A DNA stretch of 24,692 nt from Actinomycetota bacterium (GTDB lineage Bacteria > Actinomycetota > Humimicrobiia > Humimicrobiales > Humimicrobiaceae): positions 1-24,692 of the forward strand of contig JAQVJB010000016.1 in assembly GCA_028695395.1 (NCBI GenBank). Direction: 5' to 3'. Every line of letters begins with the position of its first letter. Position 1 is the stretch's first letter. A program made the position numbers and the translations under genes. Below the pieces are notes generated by a model. It worked only from the letters and a program-made list of their open reading frames with translations. It ran no database searches and was not told where the DNA came from. Positions 15,958 through 23,566 of this stretch are shown piece by piece.

Positions 15958-17241
15958 ATGGACGAAAAAATTGCAAAGGCAGAAAAATTATTAAAAGATT
16001 ACACAAAAGGAAAATATGCGTTCGGGACAGGATGTATTGATTCACTGGGTGATTTTGTCTCTGAATTCGGAAAAAATATTCTTTTAATAATTTCTCCTAA
16101 TGAATGGGCAAAAGCTTTAAGGGAAAAAATTGAAAAAGTATTAAATGATAAAAGAATAAATATAGTGGCCCGGGCAGATACTTCCAGGGAGAACAGTCCG
16201 GTGGAAGATGTCTTTGCACTTGCAGATCTTATCAGGACATCAAAACCTGAATGCATAGTCTGCGTCGGAGGAGGCTCGGCAATAGATACTGCAAAAGCTT
16301 CAAATGTCCTTGCTTCTCTTGAAAAGGATAATTCCCGGATTGAAAAATATTTTGGAGCCGGAGAAGTAGGAAAACGAATGCAGGAATTAAAAGTCAGAAA
16401 CCTTTATCCGTTTATAGCTGTCCAGGTTGCTTCAGGTTCGGGTTCGCATATAAGCAAATATGCAAATATAACTGATTTAAGGACCAGCCAGAAGAAGCTT
16501 ATCATTGATGAAGAAATAGTACCTGTAAGAGCTGTTTTTGATTATTCTTTTACTGCAAGCATGCCTGAATCACTTACCAAAGACGGTGCTTTAGATGGTT
16601 TTTCGCACTGTCTTGAAGTTTATTATGGCTTTGATGAAAAAAACAAAGATTTTAAGCTGGTAGAGCAGGTGTGCCTTACGGGCATATCACTCATAGTTGA
16701 GAATCTTCCATATCTTATAAACGATTTGGAAGATGTCGGCTTAAGAGAAAAAATAGGTATTGCTACCGATTTAGGCGGTTATGCGATAATGCTGTACGGG
16801 ACAAATGGGGCGCATCTTAATAGCTTTTCCTTTGTAGACATACTTCCACACGGAAGAGCTTGTGCGATACTTAATCCTTACTACACAGTCTTTTTTACGC
16901 CGTCTATTGAAAACAAATTAAGGAAACTTGCACCTATTTACCAGGAATACTCAGACAAGGATTTAAGCATATTGAAAGGAAAAAAACTAGGAATAGAAAT
17001 TGCCAGGGCTATGACGGAGTTTTCAAGGACGATAGGTTTTCCAACGGCTCTTTCTGAAGTCAAAGGCTTTAATGATGAACACATTAGGAGAGCAGTGAAT
17101 GCAGCAAAAAATCCGCAACTTGAATCAAAGCTTAAAAACATGCCTGTACCCATAACATCTGAAGAAGTTGAGCTGTACATTAAGCCAGTGCTTGAAGCAG
17201 CGAAAGAAGGAGATTTCGGTAAGATAAAATTCAGAGAATAA
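15958..17241 (+). CDS. Iron-containing alcohol dehydrogenase
   Basis: A 427-residue group III (iron-dependent) dehydrogenase. The nucleotide-binding motif is G-G-G-S-A-I-D at 104-110. Metal ligands expected from the family are Asp213 and His217 in D-G-F-S-H, His286 in G-A-H-L-N, and His298 in L-P-H-G-R. The gap between the last two is 12 residues rather than the usual 14, and the surrounding segment is divergent, so the substrate pocket is probably not that of a typical ethanol or butanol dehydrogenase. The start is ATG at 15958, preceded by AAAGGGG. An upstream in-frame TTG at 15940 would place that ribosome site inside the coding region. It likely reduces an aldehyde or ketone with NAD(P)H, or does the reverse, in the cytosol. 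It is monocistronic and divergent from fba. Confidence 0.85.
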   Translation: MDEKIAKAEKLLKDYTKGKYAFGTGCIDSLGDFVSEFGKNILLIISPNEWAKALREKIEKVLNDKRINIVARADTSRENSPVEDVFALADLIRTSKPECIVCVGGGSAIDTAKASNVLASLEKDNSRIEKYFGAGEVGKRMQELKVRNLYPFIAVQVASGSGSHISKYANITDLRTSQKKLIIDEEIVPVRAVFDYSFTASMPESLTKDGALDGFSHCLEVYYGFDEKNKDFKLVEQVCLTGISLIVENLPYLINDLEDVGLREKIGIATDLGGYAIMLYGTNGAHLNSFSFVDILPHGRACAILNPYYTVFFTPSIENKLRKLAPIYQEYSDKDLSILKGKKLGIEIARAMTEFSRTIGFPTALSEVKGFNDEHIRRAVNAAKNPQLESKLKNMPVPITSEEVELYIKPVLEAAKEGDFGKIKFRE

Positions 17242-17272
17242 AACGCTTTTCCCAAAGGCATTATTTATCTAT

Positions 17273-17301
17273 TTGACATTTTGTTTCTTAGTCAATATAA
17301 T
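17273..17301 (+). promoter_or_regulatory. Full-consensus vegetative promoter
   Basis: TTGACA at 17273-17278 and TATAAT at 17296-17301 are separated by exactly 17 bases, a perfect match to the sigma-70/sigma-A consensus. Transcription would begin near 17308, about 40 bases before the ATG at 17349. A short inverted repeat ATGC (17305-17308) and GCAT (17317-17320) straddles the predicted start and could be an operator, for example for autoregulation by the encoded ribbon-helix-helix-type protein. Confidence 0.8.
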
Positions 17302-17348
17302 CATATGCGTAAAAATGCATAAACGTCATAACATTAAGAGGTAGCAAA

Positions 17349-17588
17349 ATGATTGAAAGAAAACAAGATTACTTCAGAGTCCCAATCACCATGCCTTCAG
17401 ATATGGTGGCTTATCTTGAAGACCTTGGCATACAATGCAAAAAGTCAGGCGGACATAAGATTGCCAATACAATGATAGTCAGGGCTGCAATCAAGCTTAT
17501 TATGGAAATAGATCCGGATATCACAGAAGTGAAATCAGAAGAAGAGCTTGAAATCAGGTTCAAGAATGCTGCAAAAAGATATAAATAG
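17349..17588 (+). CDS. Ribbon-helix-helix-like small DNA-binding protein
   Basis: A 79-residue protein with no cysteine cluster or membrane segment. A short strand F-R-V-P-I-T-M-P (9-16) is followed by a helix S-D-M-V-A-Y-L-E-D-L-G, a linker, and a second helix starting I-A-N-T-M-I-V-R-A-A-I-K (about 39-50). This beta-helix-helix order, with the strand presenting side chains to DNA and the second helix entered by S/T-x-x-x-R-A-A-I, resembles the MetJ/Arc (ribbon-helix-helix) fold. The C-terminal tail is charged. It has its own consensus promoter and an AAGAGGT ribosome site eight bases before ATG. No toxin-like partner is next to it, so it is more likely a stand-alone regulator than an antitoxin. 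Identity as a regulator is an inference from fold pattern. Confidence 0.6.
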   Translation: MIERKQDYFRVPITMPSDMVAYLEDLGIQCKKSGGHKIANTMIVRAAIKLIMEIDPDITEVKSEEELEIRFKNAAKRYK

Positions 17589-17641
17589 AATCTTTTAATA
17601 TTTATAAAAGCTTTAAATTATTCCGTAGCTTATTTTCTCTA

Positions 17642-17671
17642 TTGTTTTAAATCTTTTTATATTACTATAAG
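17642..17671 (+). promoter_or_regulatory. Possible promoter for the trxB operon
   Basis: TTGTTT at 17642-17647 and TATAAG at 17666-17671 are 18 bases apart, about 45 bases upstream of the trxB ATG. The match is moderate and the region is AT-rich. Confidence 0.3.
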
Positions 17672-17716
17672 TGTTTAAATCAAAAATCAATATTTCAATA
17701 AAGAGATGGTAAAAAG

Positions 17717-18691
17717 ATGGAAGAAATCAAGAAGGACCTAGTTATAATCGGAGCGGGACCGGCAGGCCTGGGAGCTGCAGTCTATGCCTATAGGGCAGGC
17801 TTGGATTTTGCAATAACTGATAAGTTTTCTGCAGGCGGGCAGATAATAACCACAGAGCATATTGACAACTATCCCGGTTTCTACGAGGACATTTCTGGTT
17901 ATGATTTAATGCAGAAGATGATAGAGCATATTAAAAAATTCGGCGTAGCTGTCCAGGAATTTTGTGAAATAAAAAATATTGCCGGGAAAAAAAAGATATC
18001 TAAAAAAAATAAGAAAGAAATTTTAAAAGAATATATCTGCGAATCTGAAGATAAAAGATTTTTTACAAATACTATCATCATGGCCACAGGAGCAGGACCA
18101 AAAAAACTTGGTGCAGAAAATGAAGAGAAATTCATAGGCAAAGGTATTTCTTTTTGTGCGACTTGTGACGGTGCTTTATATCGTGACATGGAAATAGCTG
18201 TTGTCGGAGGAGGAAATGCTGCTATAGAAGAAGCGCTTTTTCTGACAAAATTCGCATCCAAGGTATATATTGTCCACAGGAGGGATGAGCTGCGAGCTTC
18301 AAAAAGGGTGCAGGAAAAAGCATTTGTAAATCCTAAAATAGAATTTCTTTTAAGCAGCGAAATATTGCGATTTGAGGGTGGAGATAGAATAGAGCAAATC
18401 GTTCTGAAAAATAAGAAAACAAATTCAACTGATGAAATAAAGATTGCAGGAGTTTTTGAATATGTAGGGATTGTTCCCAATTCATCTATTCTTTCGGGTC
18501 TGGCTGATATGGATGAAAATGCTTTTTTGATTACTGATAAAAACCTTCAGACTTCAGCAGAAGGTGTTTTTGCTGCCGGGGATGTGCGCGACACACCACT
18601 GAAACAGGTAATAAGTGCAGTAGCAGACGGGGCATTGGCAGCAACTTCTGCAGAAAAATATATTGCTGGTTTTTTGAACAACAAGTCCTAA
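17717..18691 (+). CDS. trxB: Thioredoxin-disulfide reductase
   Basis: A 324-residue low-molecular-weight flavoprotein. FAD is bound by G-A-G-P-A-G (12-17) and A-A-G-D-V-R-D (286-292). The redox-active pair is Cys147 and Cys150 in F-C-A-T-C-D-G. The NADPH domain has G-G-G-N-A-A (164-169) and the phosphate-binding H-R-R-D-E-L-R-A-S-K (187-196), so NADPH rather than ferredoxin is the expected donor. Residues 91-104 are an unusually lysine-rich loop (K-K-K-I-S-K-K-N-K-K) not typical of the family. The enzyme would reduce thioredoxin in the cytosol, but no thioredoxin gene is in the window. The next gene, a CwlM-like protein, starts 17 bases after the stop, so the two form an operon. Confidence 0.93.
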   Translation: MEEIKKDLVIIGAGPAGLGAAVYAYRAGLDFAITDKFSAGGQIITTEHIDNYPGFYEDISGYDLMQKMIEHIKKFGVAVQEFCEIKNIAGKKKISKKNKKEILKEYICESEDKRFFTNTIIMATGAGPKKLGAENEEKFIGKGISFCATCDGALYRDMEIAVVGGGNAAIEEALFLTKFASKVYIVHRRDELRASKRVQEKAFVNPKIEFLLSSEILRFEGGDRIEQIVLKNKKTNSTDEIKIAGVFEYVGIVPNSSILSGLADMDENAFLITDKNLQTSAEGVFAAGDVRDTPLKQVISAVADGALAATSAEKYIAGFLNNKS

Positions 18692-18708
18692 AAAAAGGCG
18701 GGTCTGGT

Positions 18709-19782
18709 TTGACACTGATAAAAAAAGGTGCAAAGGGTGTAAAAATAGTTGATATACAAAGCAGATTAAGGCTGCTTGGTTACGATCTTGGGATAACAGA
18801 AATAGACGGAATATTCGGTGAGGAAACCGAAATGGCTATAATGGAATTTCAGAAAAATAGATGTATTTCTGTTACAGGAGTAATTGATGATGAATGCTGG
18901 CAGGAACTTGTTGATGCAGGATATTCTATAGGGGACAGGCTTCTTTATTTAAAGGAACCACCTTTCAGGGGAGATGATGTAAAGATTCTTCAGTTCTGGC
19001 TAAAATCACTCGGATTTTTTAAAAATAATGAAAACGGGATATTTAATAAAAGCACCAGCAAAGCTTTGATGGAATTCCAAAAAAATATGAAACTGAAAAT
19101 GGATGGTATCCTAGGCGGAAAAACACTCGAACATCTTATCGGTTTGAAAAGAATAATTAATGACAAGCAAAGTTCGAATTATCCCGTTTTAAAAAAAATA
19201 AAAAAAATCAGAAAAAATCCTTTAAAAATAATTATAGACTATGGCTTATTCCCTTCCGACATGAACAGGGCATTTGGAGATTTTCAAAAAAGTAAAATTG
19301 ATTTTTGCTCTAAAATATCTTATTTCTGTTCAGAAATATTGAAAGCAAATGCGCTCTCTGTGTTTGTCACTTCTGAAAAAACAGGCTCTTCTTATCCCAG
19401 GCTTTTTTCAAGGATTAAGAAAGCCAATAAATCAAAAGGTGATTTGCTTTTAAGCATAAATATCAGCTGCAATGAAAATGAAGATGAAAATATATTCAGA
19501 TGCCATTATTTCAAAGGAATAAAATCATTTTCGAGAAATGGTAAAATACTTGCAGATTTTTTATGTAATGAGTTTGAAAAAAATATGCCTGATACAACTG
19601 TAGAATCATTGGGTGCCAGTTATGCAATTCTGAAAGATACAAATATGACATCAGTTTATATAGAAGCAGGCAATATGAATAATAAGAAAATGGCTGCATT
19701 ACTTGCAAAAGAGGATTTTCAAGCGCAAACAGGCAGATGTATTGCTGATGCTATAATAAAATATATCAGGGAAAATCTGTAA
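18709..19782 (+). CDS. cwlM: CwlM-like cytoplasmic pseudo-amidase with two peptidoglycan-binding domains
   Basis: A 357-residue protein starting at TTG with AAGGCGGG upstream and no signal peptide. Two PG_binding_1 domains (about 8-70 and 85-148) each show the G-x-x-G-x-x-[TS]-x-x-A-[IL]-M-x-F-Q pattern. They are followed by an amidase_3-like domain (about 172-355). In that domain the zinc motif D-P-G-H-G-G is replaced by D-Y-G-L-F-P (177-182). The second His of S-I-H-A is Asn251 (S-I-N-I-S). I find no clear zinc-ligand Glu. The late catalytic Glu319 (Y-I-E-A-G) remains. In mycobacteria CwlM has the same domain order, lies beside trxB/trxA, is cytoplasmic and controls MurA (peptidoglycan precursor synthesis) rather than cutting wall. 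I infer the same role here. A secreted, active amidase is unlikely given the lost ligands. Confidence 0.75.
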   Translation: MTLIKKGAKGVKIVDIQSRLRLLGYDLGITEIDGIFGEETEMAIMEFQKNRCISVTGVIDDECWQELVDAGYSIGDRLLYLKEPPFRGDDVKILQFWLKSLGFFKNNENGIFNKSTSKALMEFQKNMKLKMDGILGGKTLEHLIGLKRIINDKQSSNYPVLKKIKKIRKNPLKIIIDYGLFPSDMNRAFGDFQKSKIDFCSKISYFCSEILKANALSVFVTSEKTGSSYPRLFSRIKKANKSKGDLLLSINISCNENEDENIFRCHYFKGIKSFSRNGKILADFLCNEFEKNMPDTTVESLGASYAILKDTNMTSVYIEAGNMNNKKMAALLAKEDFQAQTGRCIADAIIKYIRENL

Positions 19783-19802
19783 TTGTATATGGCAGGCAGT
19801 TG

Positions 19803-20267
19803 ATGATAAGCGGTAATAACATAAAAAAAAGTTTTTTATTTTTATCATTATTGTTAACTGCATTGTTTCTTTTAACAAGTGTTTTTTCCGGATGCAGTAT
19901 CAATGATATGAAAAATAAATTAGGTTATCTGGTGAAGACTGAACCTGAAAAGACAGTAATTGATTTTCTAAACGCTCTCAGCACCAAAAGACCAGAAACC
20001 ATATATGATGATTTTTTAAAGACAGAAGATAAAAATAATATCAGTAGGGAAAAATTTATAAACGAGCTTAATGTAATCCTTAATGATATTGAGGATATCG
20101 ATATTGGCAATACGGTATATTTAGGCTATGAAAAAGAATTTGCCAAGGTAGTCTGTGAATTCAATGTCAGTTATGTGAACGGGGAAATGAAGGAATATAA
20201 AAAATATATATATCTTCTGGAAGAAAATAAAAGCTGGAAAATTGTTTTTGATAAAACTTTCTTCTGA
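19803..20267 (+). CDS. Small NTF2-like (DUF4878-like) lipoprotein
   Basis: A 154-residue protein with a signal peptide whose hydrophobic core ends in V-F-S-G-C, giving a probable lipidated Cys31. The mature part begins with a helix carrying E-K-T-V-I-D-F-L-N-A-L, then a helix-rich segment and three or four beta strands ending W-K-I-V-F-D-K. This is the layout of DUF4878/NTF2-like lipoproteins. Such proteins are exported and membrane-anchored; their ligands are mostly unknown. ATG at 19803 is chosen over the immediately preceding TTG because of GGCAGG six bases upstream. It lies 20 bases after the CwlM-like gene and is probably cotranscribed, which would link it to the envelope. Function is not assignable. 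Confidence 0.65.
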   Translation: MISGNNIKKSFLFLSLLLTALFLLTSVFSGCSINDMKNKLGYLVKTEPEKTVIDFLNALSTKRPETIYDDFLKTEDKNNISREKFINELNVILNDIEDIDIGNTVYLGYEKEFAKVVCEFNVSYVNGEMKEYKKYIYLLEENKSWKIVFDKTFF

Positions 20268-20338
20268 TATTTTTTTGCAGATATAATATTAAAATAATAA
20301 ATTTAAACTTAATAAAAAAGTGCTAAAAAAGTAATAAT

Positions 20339-22105
20339 ATGAAAAAGTATATAAAAATATTTATATTTTTTATTTTTATCTGCTGCTTCACTTTGATTGT
20401 TTCAAGCAGCTGTTCGTTGTTGTCAAATGATATCTCTCTTGTTAATGAAAAAAACAGCGAGGAAGTTGTAGATGACGGCGGCTTTGATTTAAATAAAGAG
20501 CTTGAGAATATAAGTAAAAAAATGGTAAGTCCTCCGATAATAACTTCCCACAAGCTATATGAAGAATTTACCTCTGAAACAGATAAAAAAAATATTATTA
20601 TTTATGGCGAGGCTATAGCGAATTCAAAAATAGAACTAAAAATAAATGGAAAGACATCAGACAAGCTGTATCAGGCAGACAGTTATGGAAAATTCAGGAT
20701 AGAAGACGGTGTTGAATTAATTGAAGGACAGAATATCGTAAATTTATATAGCATAAATTCTTCAGGCATTATTAGCGAACCAACAAAACTTATTTTCATA
20801 TTAAATGTAAAAAGAGCCCTTGATTTCAAGATTTACGAAGATTCACAAAGCCTGAAGGAGATAGACCAGTATTATTACAGCAGATCATATGAACCGCAAG
20901 CCTTTATACCAGGGAAGGGCATTCCTTTGAGTGAAGTTTATCTAAAAATAAATGACAAGATAATTGCCAGTACCCAAAGTGATTCTTCAGGAAATTTCAG
21001 TTTTGACGGGGTGAAGCTGGACAGGGGAGAGAATTCTATTTCTTTGTGGTGTCTTAACCTGAATCAGGAACCGAGCACTCCGGTAATAAAAACTGTACTC
21101 GTTCTTAATGATACTCTATCTCCAGAGCCTGTAAGTATGTCAGGCTATGTATCGGGTGACGGTAATTATCTGAATTGGGAGAAAAGCAGCGATGCTGAAT
21201 TTTTATCATATAAAATCGTAAGGGTAGACGAACCCTGCAAAAACCCGCAGTATCCTACCGATAATGTAATTGCGACAATAACTGACAATTCAGTAACGAG
21301 CTATAAAGACGATAATGTAATAAGCGGTAAAGCTTATTTTTACACACTATGGGTTGTAGATAAAGCAGGCAATCTGATAAGCAGCAATATCCTGCCTTTA
21401 CCTGCTCCCAAATACTACATTACATTGAAAAAAATGGAGAACATACAGGGCAATGTTATTGCAAGAAGGCAGTGGTACACACAATATTATGAAATAACTA
21501 ATACCGGTAATGTGCCTTTAAATATTCAGCCTGTCTTTGACTTTTTTATCCTTAACCCGGAGTCAGATCCGGAAATGGCACTAAATCCATTATGGGCGGT
21601 GTATATCTGGGATCCAAATACAGGCACTAATTATTATTCAAACGAAGATATAAAGGTTTCCCAGGTTGCTGACTGGATAAATGTATATGGTACTGAAAGC
21701 GTAGAGGAAACAGTAACGTATAATAATGACAAATCAGTTAAGACAACGACGATAGTGACTACAATCAGGCAAACTCAGGAAAAAGATGGTAAAAGAATCG
21801 CAGTATCTACTGTAACAACGAGAATAATAAAAACAGAAACTGCTACAGGAAAGATTATTTCTGATACCAGCTCTTCCGATTCTTCAGAATCGATTGTTGA
21901 GCCAGAAAAGGTAGGTTCTCCTATTCCAGGCATTCAGCCAGGACAGACAATAAGGATAGCTGTCAAGATTGTCAATGTCGCAGCTGATAATGGAGATAAA
22001 ATAACGGTTCATTTCCATTTCGCTCCTGCGGACTGTCAGGGCTATTTCTTTACTGAAGATATGGCATCAACAGGAGACATCCAGGTAACTAGTAGTGGAA
22101 AATAA
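20339..22105 (+). CDS. Large surface lipoprotein with Ig-like and FN3-like domains
   Basis: A 588-residue exported protein. The signal peptide ends in S-S-S-C with probable lipidation at Cys25. Two Ig-like repeats follow, about residues 64-157 and 160-257. Both carry the element L-K-I-N-[GD]-K followed by S-x-G-x-F and a G-x-N-x-[IV]-x-L turn, as in Big/glucodextranase-type domains of cell-surface proteins. Residues 262-356 form an FN3-like domain (Y-x-L-N-W...Y-K-I-V-R...Y-F-Y-T-L-W-V-V-D-K-A-G-N). The C-terminal region (357-450 and 525-588) is beta-rich and split by a Ser/Thr-rich stretch (about 455-525). No catalytic motif is evident, so a binding or structural role on the outer face of the membrane is likely. 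It is in the same direction as the lipoprotein upstream, 71 bases away. Confidence 0.7.
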   Translation: MKKYIKIFIFFIFICCFTLIVSSSCSLLSNDISLVNEKNSEEVVDDGGFDLNKELENISKKMVSPPIITSHKLYEEFTSETDKKNIIIYGEAIANSKIELKINGKTSDKLYQADSYGKFRIEDGVELIEGQNIVNLYSINSSGIISEPTKLIFILNVKRALDFKIYEDSQSLKEIDQYYYSRSYEPQAFIPGKGIPLSEVYLKINDKIIASTQSDSSGNFSFDGVKLDRGENSISLWCLNLNQEPSTPVIKTVLVLNDTLSPEPVSMSGYVSGDGNYLNWEKSSDAEFLSYKIVRVDEPCKNPQYPTDNVIATITDNSVTSYKDDNVISGKAYFYTLWVVDKAGNLISSNILPLPAPKYYITLKKMENIQGNVIARRQWYTQYYEITNTGNVPLNIQPVFDFFILNPESDPEMALNPLWAVYIWDPNTGTNYYSNEDIKVSQVADWINVYGTESVEETVTYNNDKSVKTTTIVTTIRQTQEKDGKRIAVSTVTTRIIKTETATGKIISDTSSSDSSESIVEPEKVGSPIPGIQPGQTIRIAVKIVNVAADNGDKITVHFHFAPADCQGYFFTEDMASTGDIQVTSSGK

Positions 22106-22176
22106 AGCGTATTTTATTATATAATGATATCTTTGATTAAATCCTTTTCGGGAAGTCGAATTTTAAGAGGTGGGAC

Positions 22177-22845
22177 ATGGTCAACAAAGATAAAGAAAAA
22201 AAAATTAATATAAATGGTGAAAAAGATAAAATGAAAAAAGAAAAGCCTGAAACAAATATTAACGGTGAAGAAAAAAAAATGAAAAAGAAATCAAAAGGCA
22301 ATGGGGATTATATAAAAGAGTTAATGGAAAACGAAGATATTTCTGAAAACCTTATCGCCAGGGAACTTCTTGAAGAGATGGAACTCTTAAAGAACGAATT
22401 AAACAAATTTAAAGAATCCGAAAATGAACATATAGACAGGATAAAAAGGATTCAGGCTGATTATGAAAATTATCGGAAAAGGACTATAAAAGAGCAGGCA
22501 GAACTGATTAAAAGAGCCAACAAAGACCTTATTGAAAAGCTTCTTCCGGTTTTAGACAGTTTTGACAGTGCTATTGAAATGGCTGTTTCTTCAGGGAATG
22601 AAGATAATGAATTTTTTAAAGGCTTGAAAATGATTTACGATAAGTTTATTGAAGTCATGGAAAAAGAAGGATTAAAAATAATTGAACCTGTCGGTGAGGA
22701 ATTTGACCCCCATGTATGCGAAGCTGCAGTTACAGAAACTGCTGATGATGTGAAGGATCATCATATTATATCTGTTTTACGAAAAGGGTACATGCTTAAT
22801 GATTATGTAATAAGGCCAGCCGTGGTGAAAGTTTGTATTAAATAG
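22177..22845 (+). CDS. grpE: Nucleotide-exchange factor GrpE
   Basis: A 222-residue co-chaperone that releases ADP from DnaK. The N-terminal 45 residues are highly charged and contain an imperfect internal repeat around the two N-I-N-G-E segments. A coiled coil (about 45-110) includes R-I-Q-A-D-Y-E-N-Y-R-K-R-T, the GrpE dimer helix. The C-terminal beta domain ends with V-L-R-K-G-Y-M-L-N-D-Y-V-I-R-P-A-V-V-K-V, the family signature. The ribosome site AAGAGGTGGG is strong and decides the ATG at 22177. Unusually, no dnaK, dnaJ or hrcA is adjacent: the next genes are lemA and a TPM protein. No CIRCE inverted repeat is seen upstream. Confidence 0.93.
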   Translation: MVNKDKEKKININGEKDKMKKEKPETNINGEEKKMKKKSKGNGDYIKELMENEDISENLIARELLEEMELLKNELNKFKESENEHIDRIKRIQADYENYRKRTIKEQAELIKRANKDLIEKLLPVLDSFDSAIEMAVSSGNEDNEFFKGLKMIYDKFIEVMEKEGLKIIEPVGEEFDPHVCEAAVTETADDVKDHHIISVLRKGYMLNDYVIRPAVVKVCIK

Positions 22846-22887
22846 CTTTAAAATAAATAATAATTCAAACGGAAAGGACCGGGAAAA

Positions 22888-23478
22888 TTGAATAAGAAAT
22901 TTGCAATAGGGTGTTCTATAATAGCGGTTCTGGTTATAGTAATACTGATTGCTGTCTTTTTTGGAGTTTATATCAATATAAGAAATAATATGGTTGCCAA
23001 GGATGTAAAAGTTGATGAATCCTGGGCTCAGGTGCAGAATGTTTATCAGAGAAGACTGGACCTCATACCTAATATAGCAGAAGCAGCTAAAGCTTATCTC
23101 AAGCTTGAAAAAGATATTTTTGAGGCAATTGCAGCTGCCAGAAGCGGGATTCAATCCGCACAGACTCCTACCGAACTCGAGAATGCTGCCAGTGAAGTCA
23201 ATTCACTTATCAGAGATATAAAAGTTACTGTTGAAGATACTCCCGAGCTTAAAGCAAGTGAGACTATAAGGGATCTGATGAACCAGCTTGAAGGTACTGA
23301 AAACAGAATAACTGTTGAAAGACAAAGATTTAATGAGTCAGTAAGAGACTATAATGTCTATATAAAATCATGGCCGAACTCTATTATTGCAGGCAGACTG
23401 GGATTTGAAGAAAGAGAATTCTTTACTGCTGAGGAGGGTGCAGAAACTGCTCCTGAAATAGATATGAGCATTGAATAA
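22888..23478 (+). CDS. lemA: LemA family protein
   Basis: A 196-residue protein with one N-terminal membrane segment (about 5-30) and then a long helical domain. The core W-A-Q-V-Q-N-V-Y-Q-R-R-L-D-L-I-P-N (about 46-62) is diagnostic for LemA. The remainder is predicted coiled helices. The start is TTG at 22888, ten bases after a GGAAAGG. LemA proteins are membrane-anchored, with a helical bundle outside or inside the membrane depending on orientation; their biochemical role is not established. The following gene encodes a TPM-domain protein, a pairing commonly seen in bacteria and consistent with a shared envelope function. Confidence 0.88.
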   Translation: MNKKFAIGCSIIAVLVIVILIAVFFGVYINIRNNMVAKDVKVDESWAQVQNVYQRRLDLIPNIAEAAKAYLKLEKDIFEAIAAARSGIQSAQTPTELENAASEVNSLIRDIKVTVEDTPELKASETIRDLMNQLEGTENRITVERQRFNESVRDYNVYIKSWPNSIIAGRLGFEEREFFTAEEGAETAPEIDMSIE

Positions 23479-23566
23479 AAGTCTTATTTAAATAAATAAT
23501 AAATATATTGCATATCTGATAACTTTGATTTTACAGATATTTGCTTAAGTATCCGGGAAGGTAATT

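Noticed and set aside
17899..18480. A 193-codon open frame antisense to trxB
   Set aside because: It mirrors the codon pattern of trxB, has no ribosome site or domain, and trxB is fully supported.
22106..22176. CIRCE or other heat-shock element upstream of grpE
   Set aside because: No TTAGCACTC/GAGTGCTAA inverted repeat or part of one is present.
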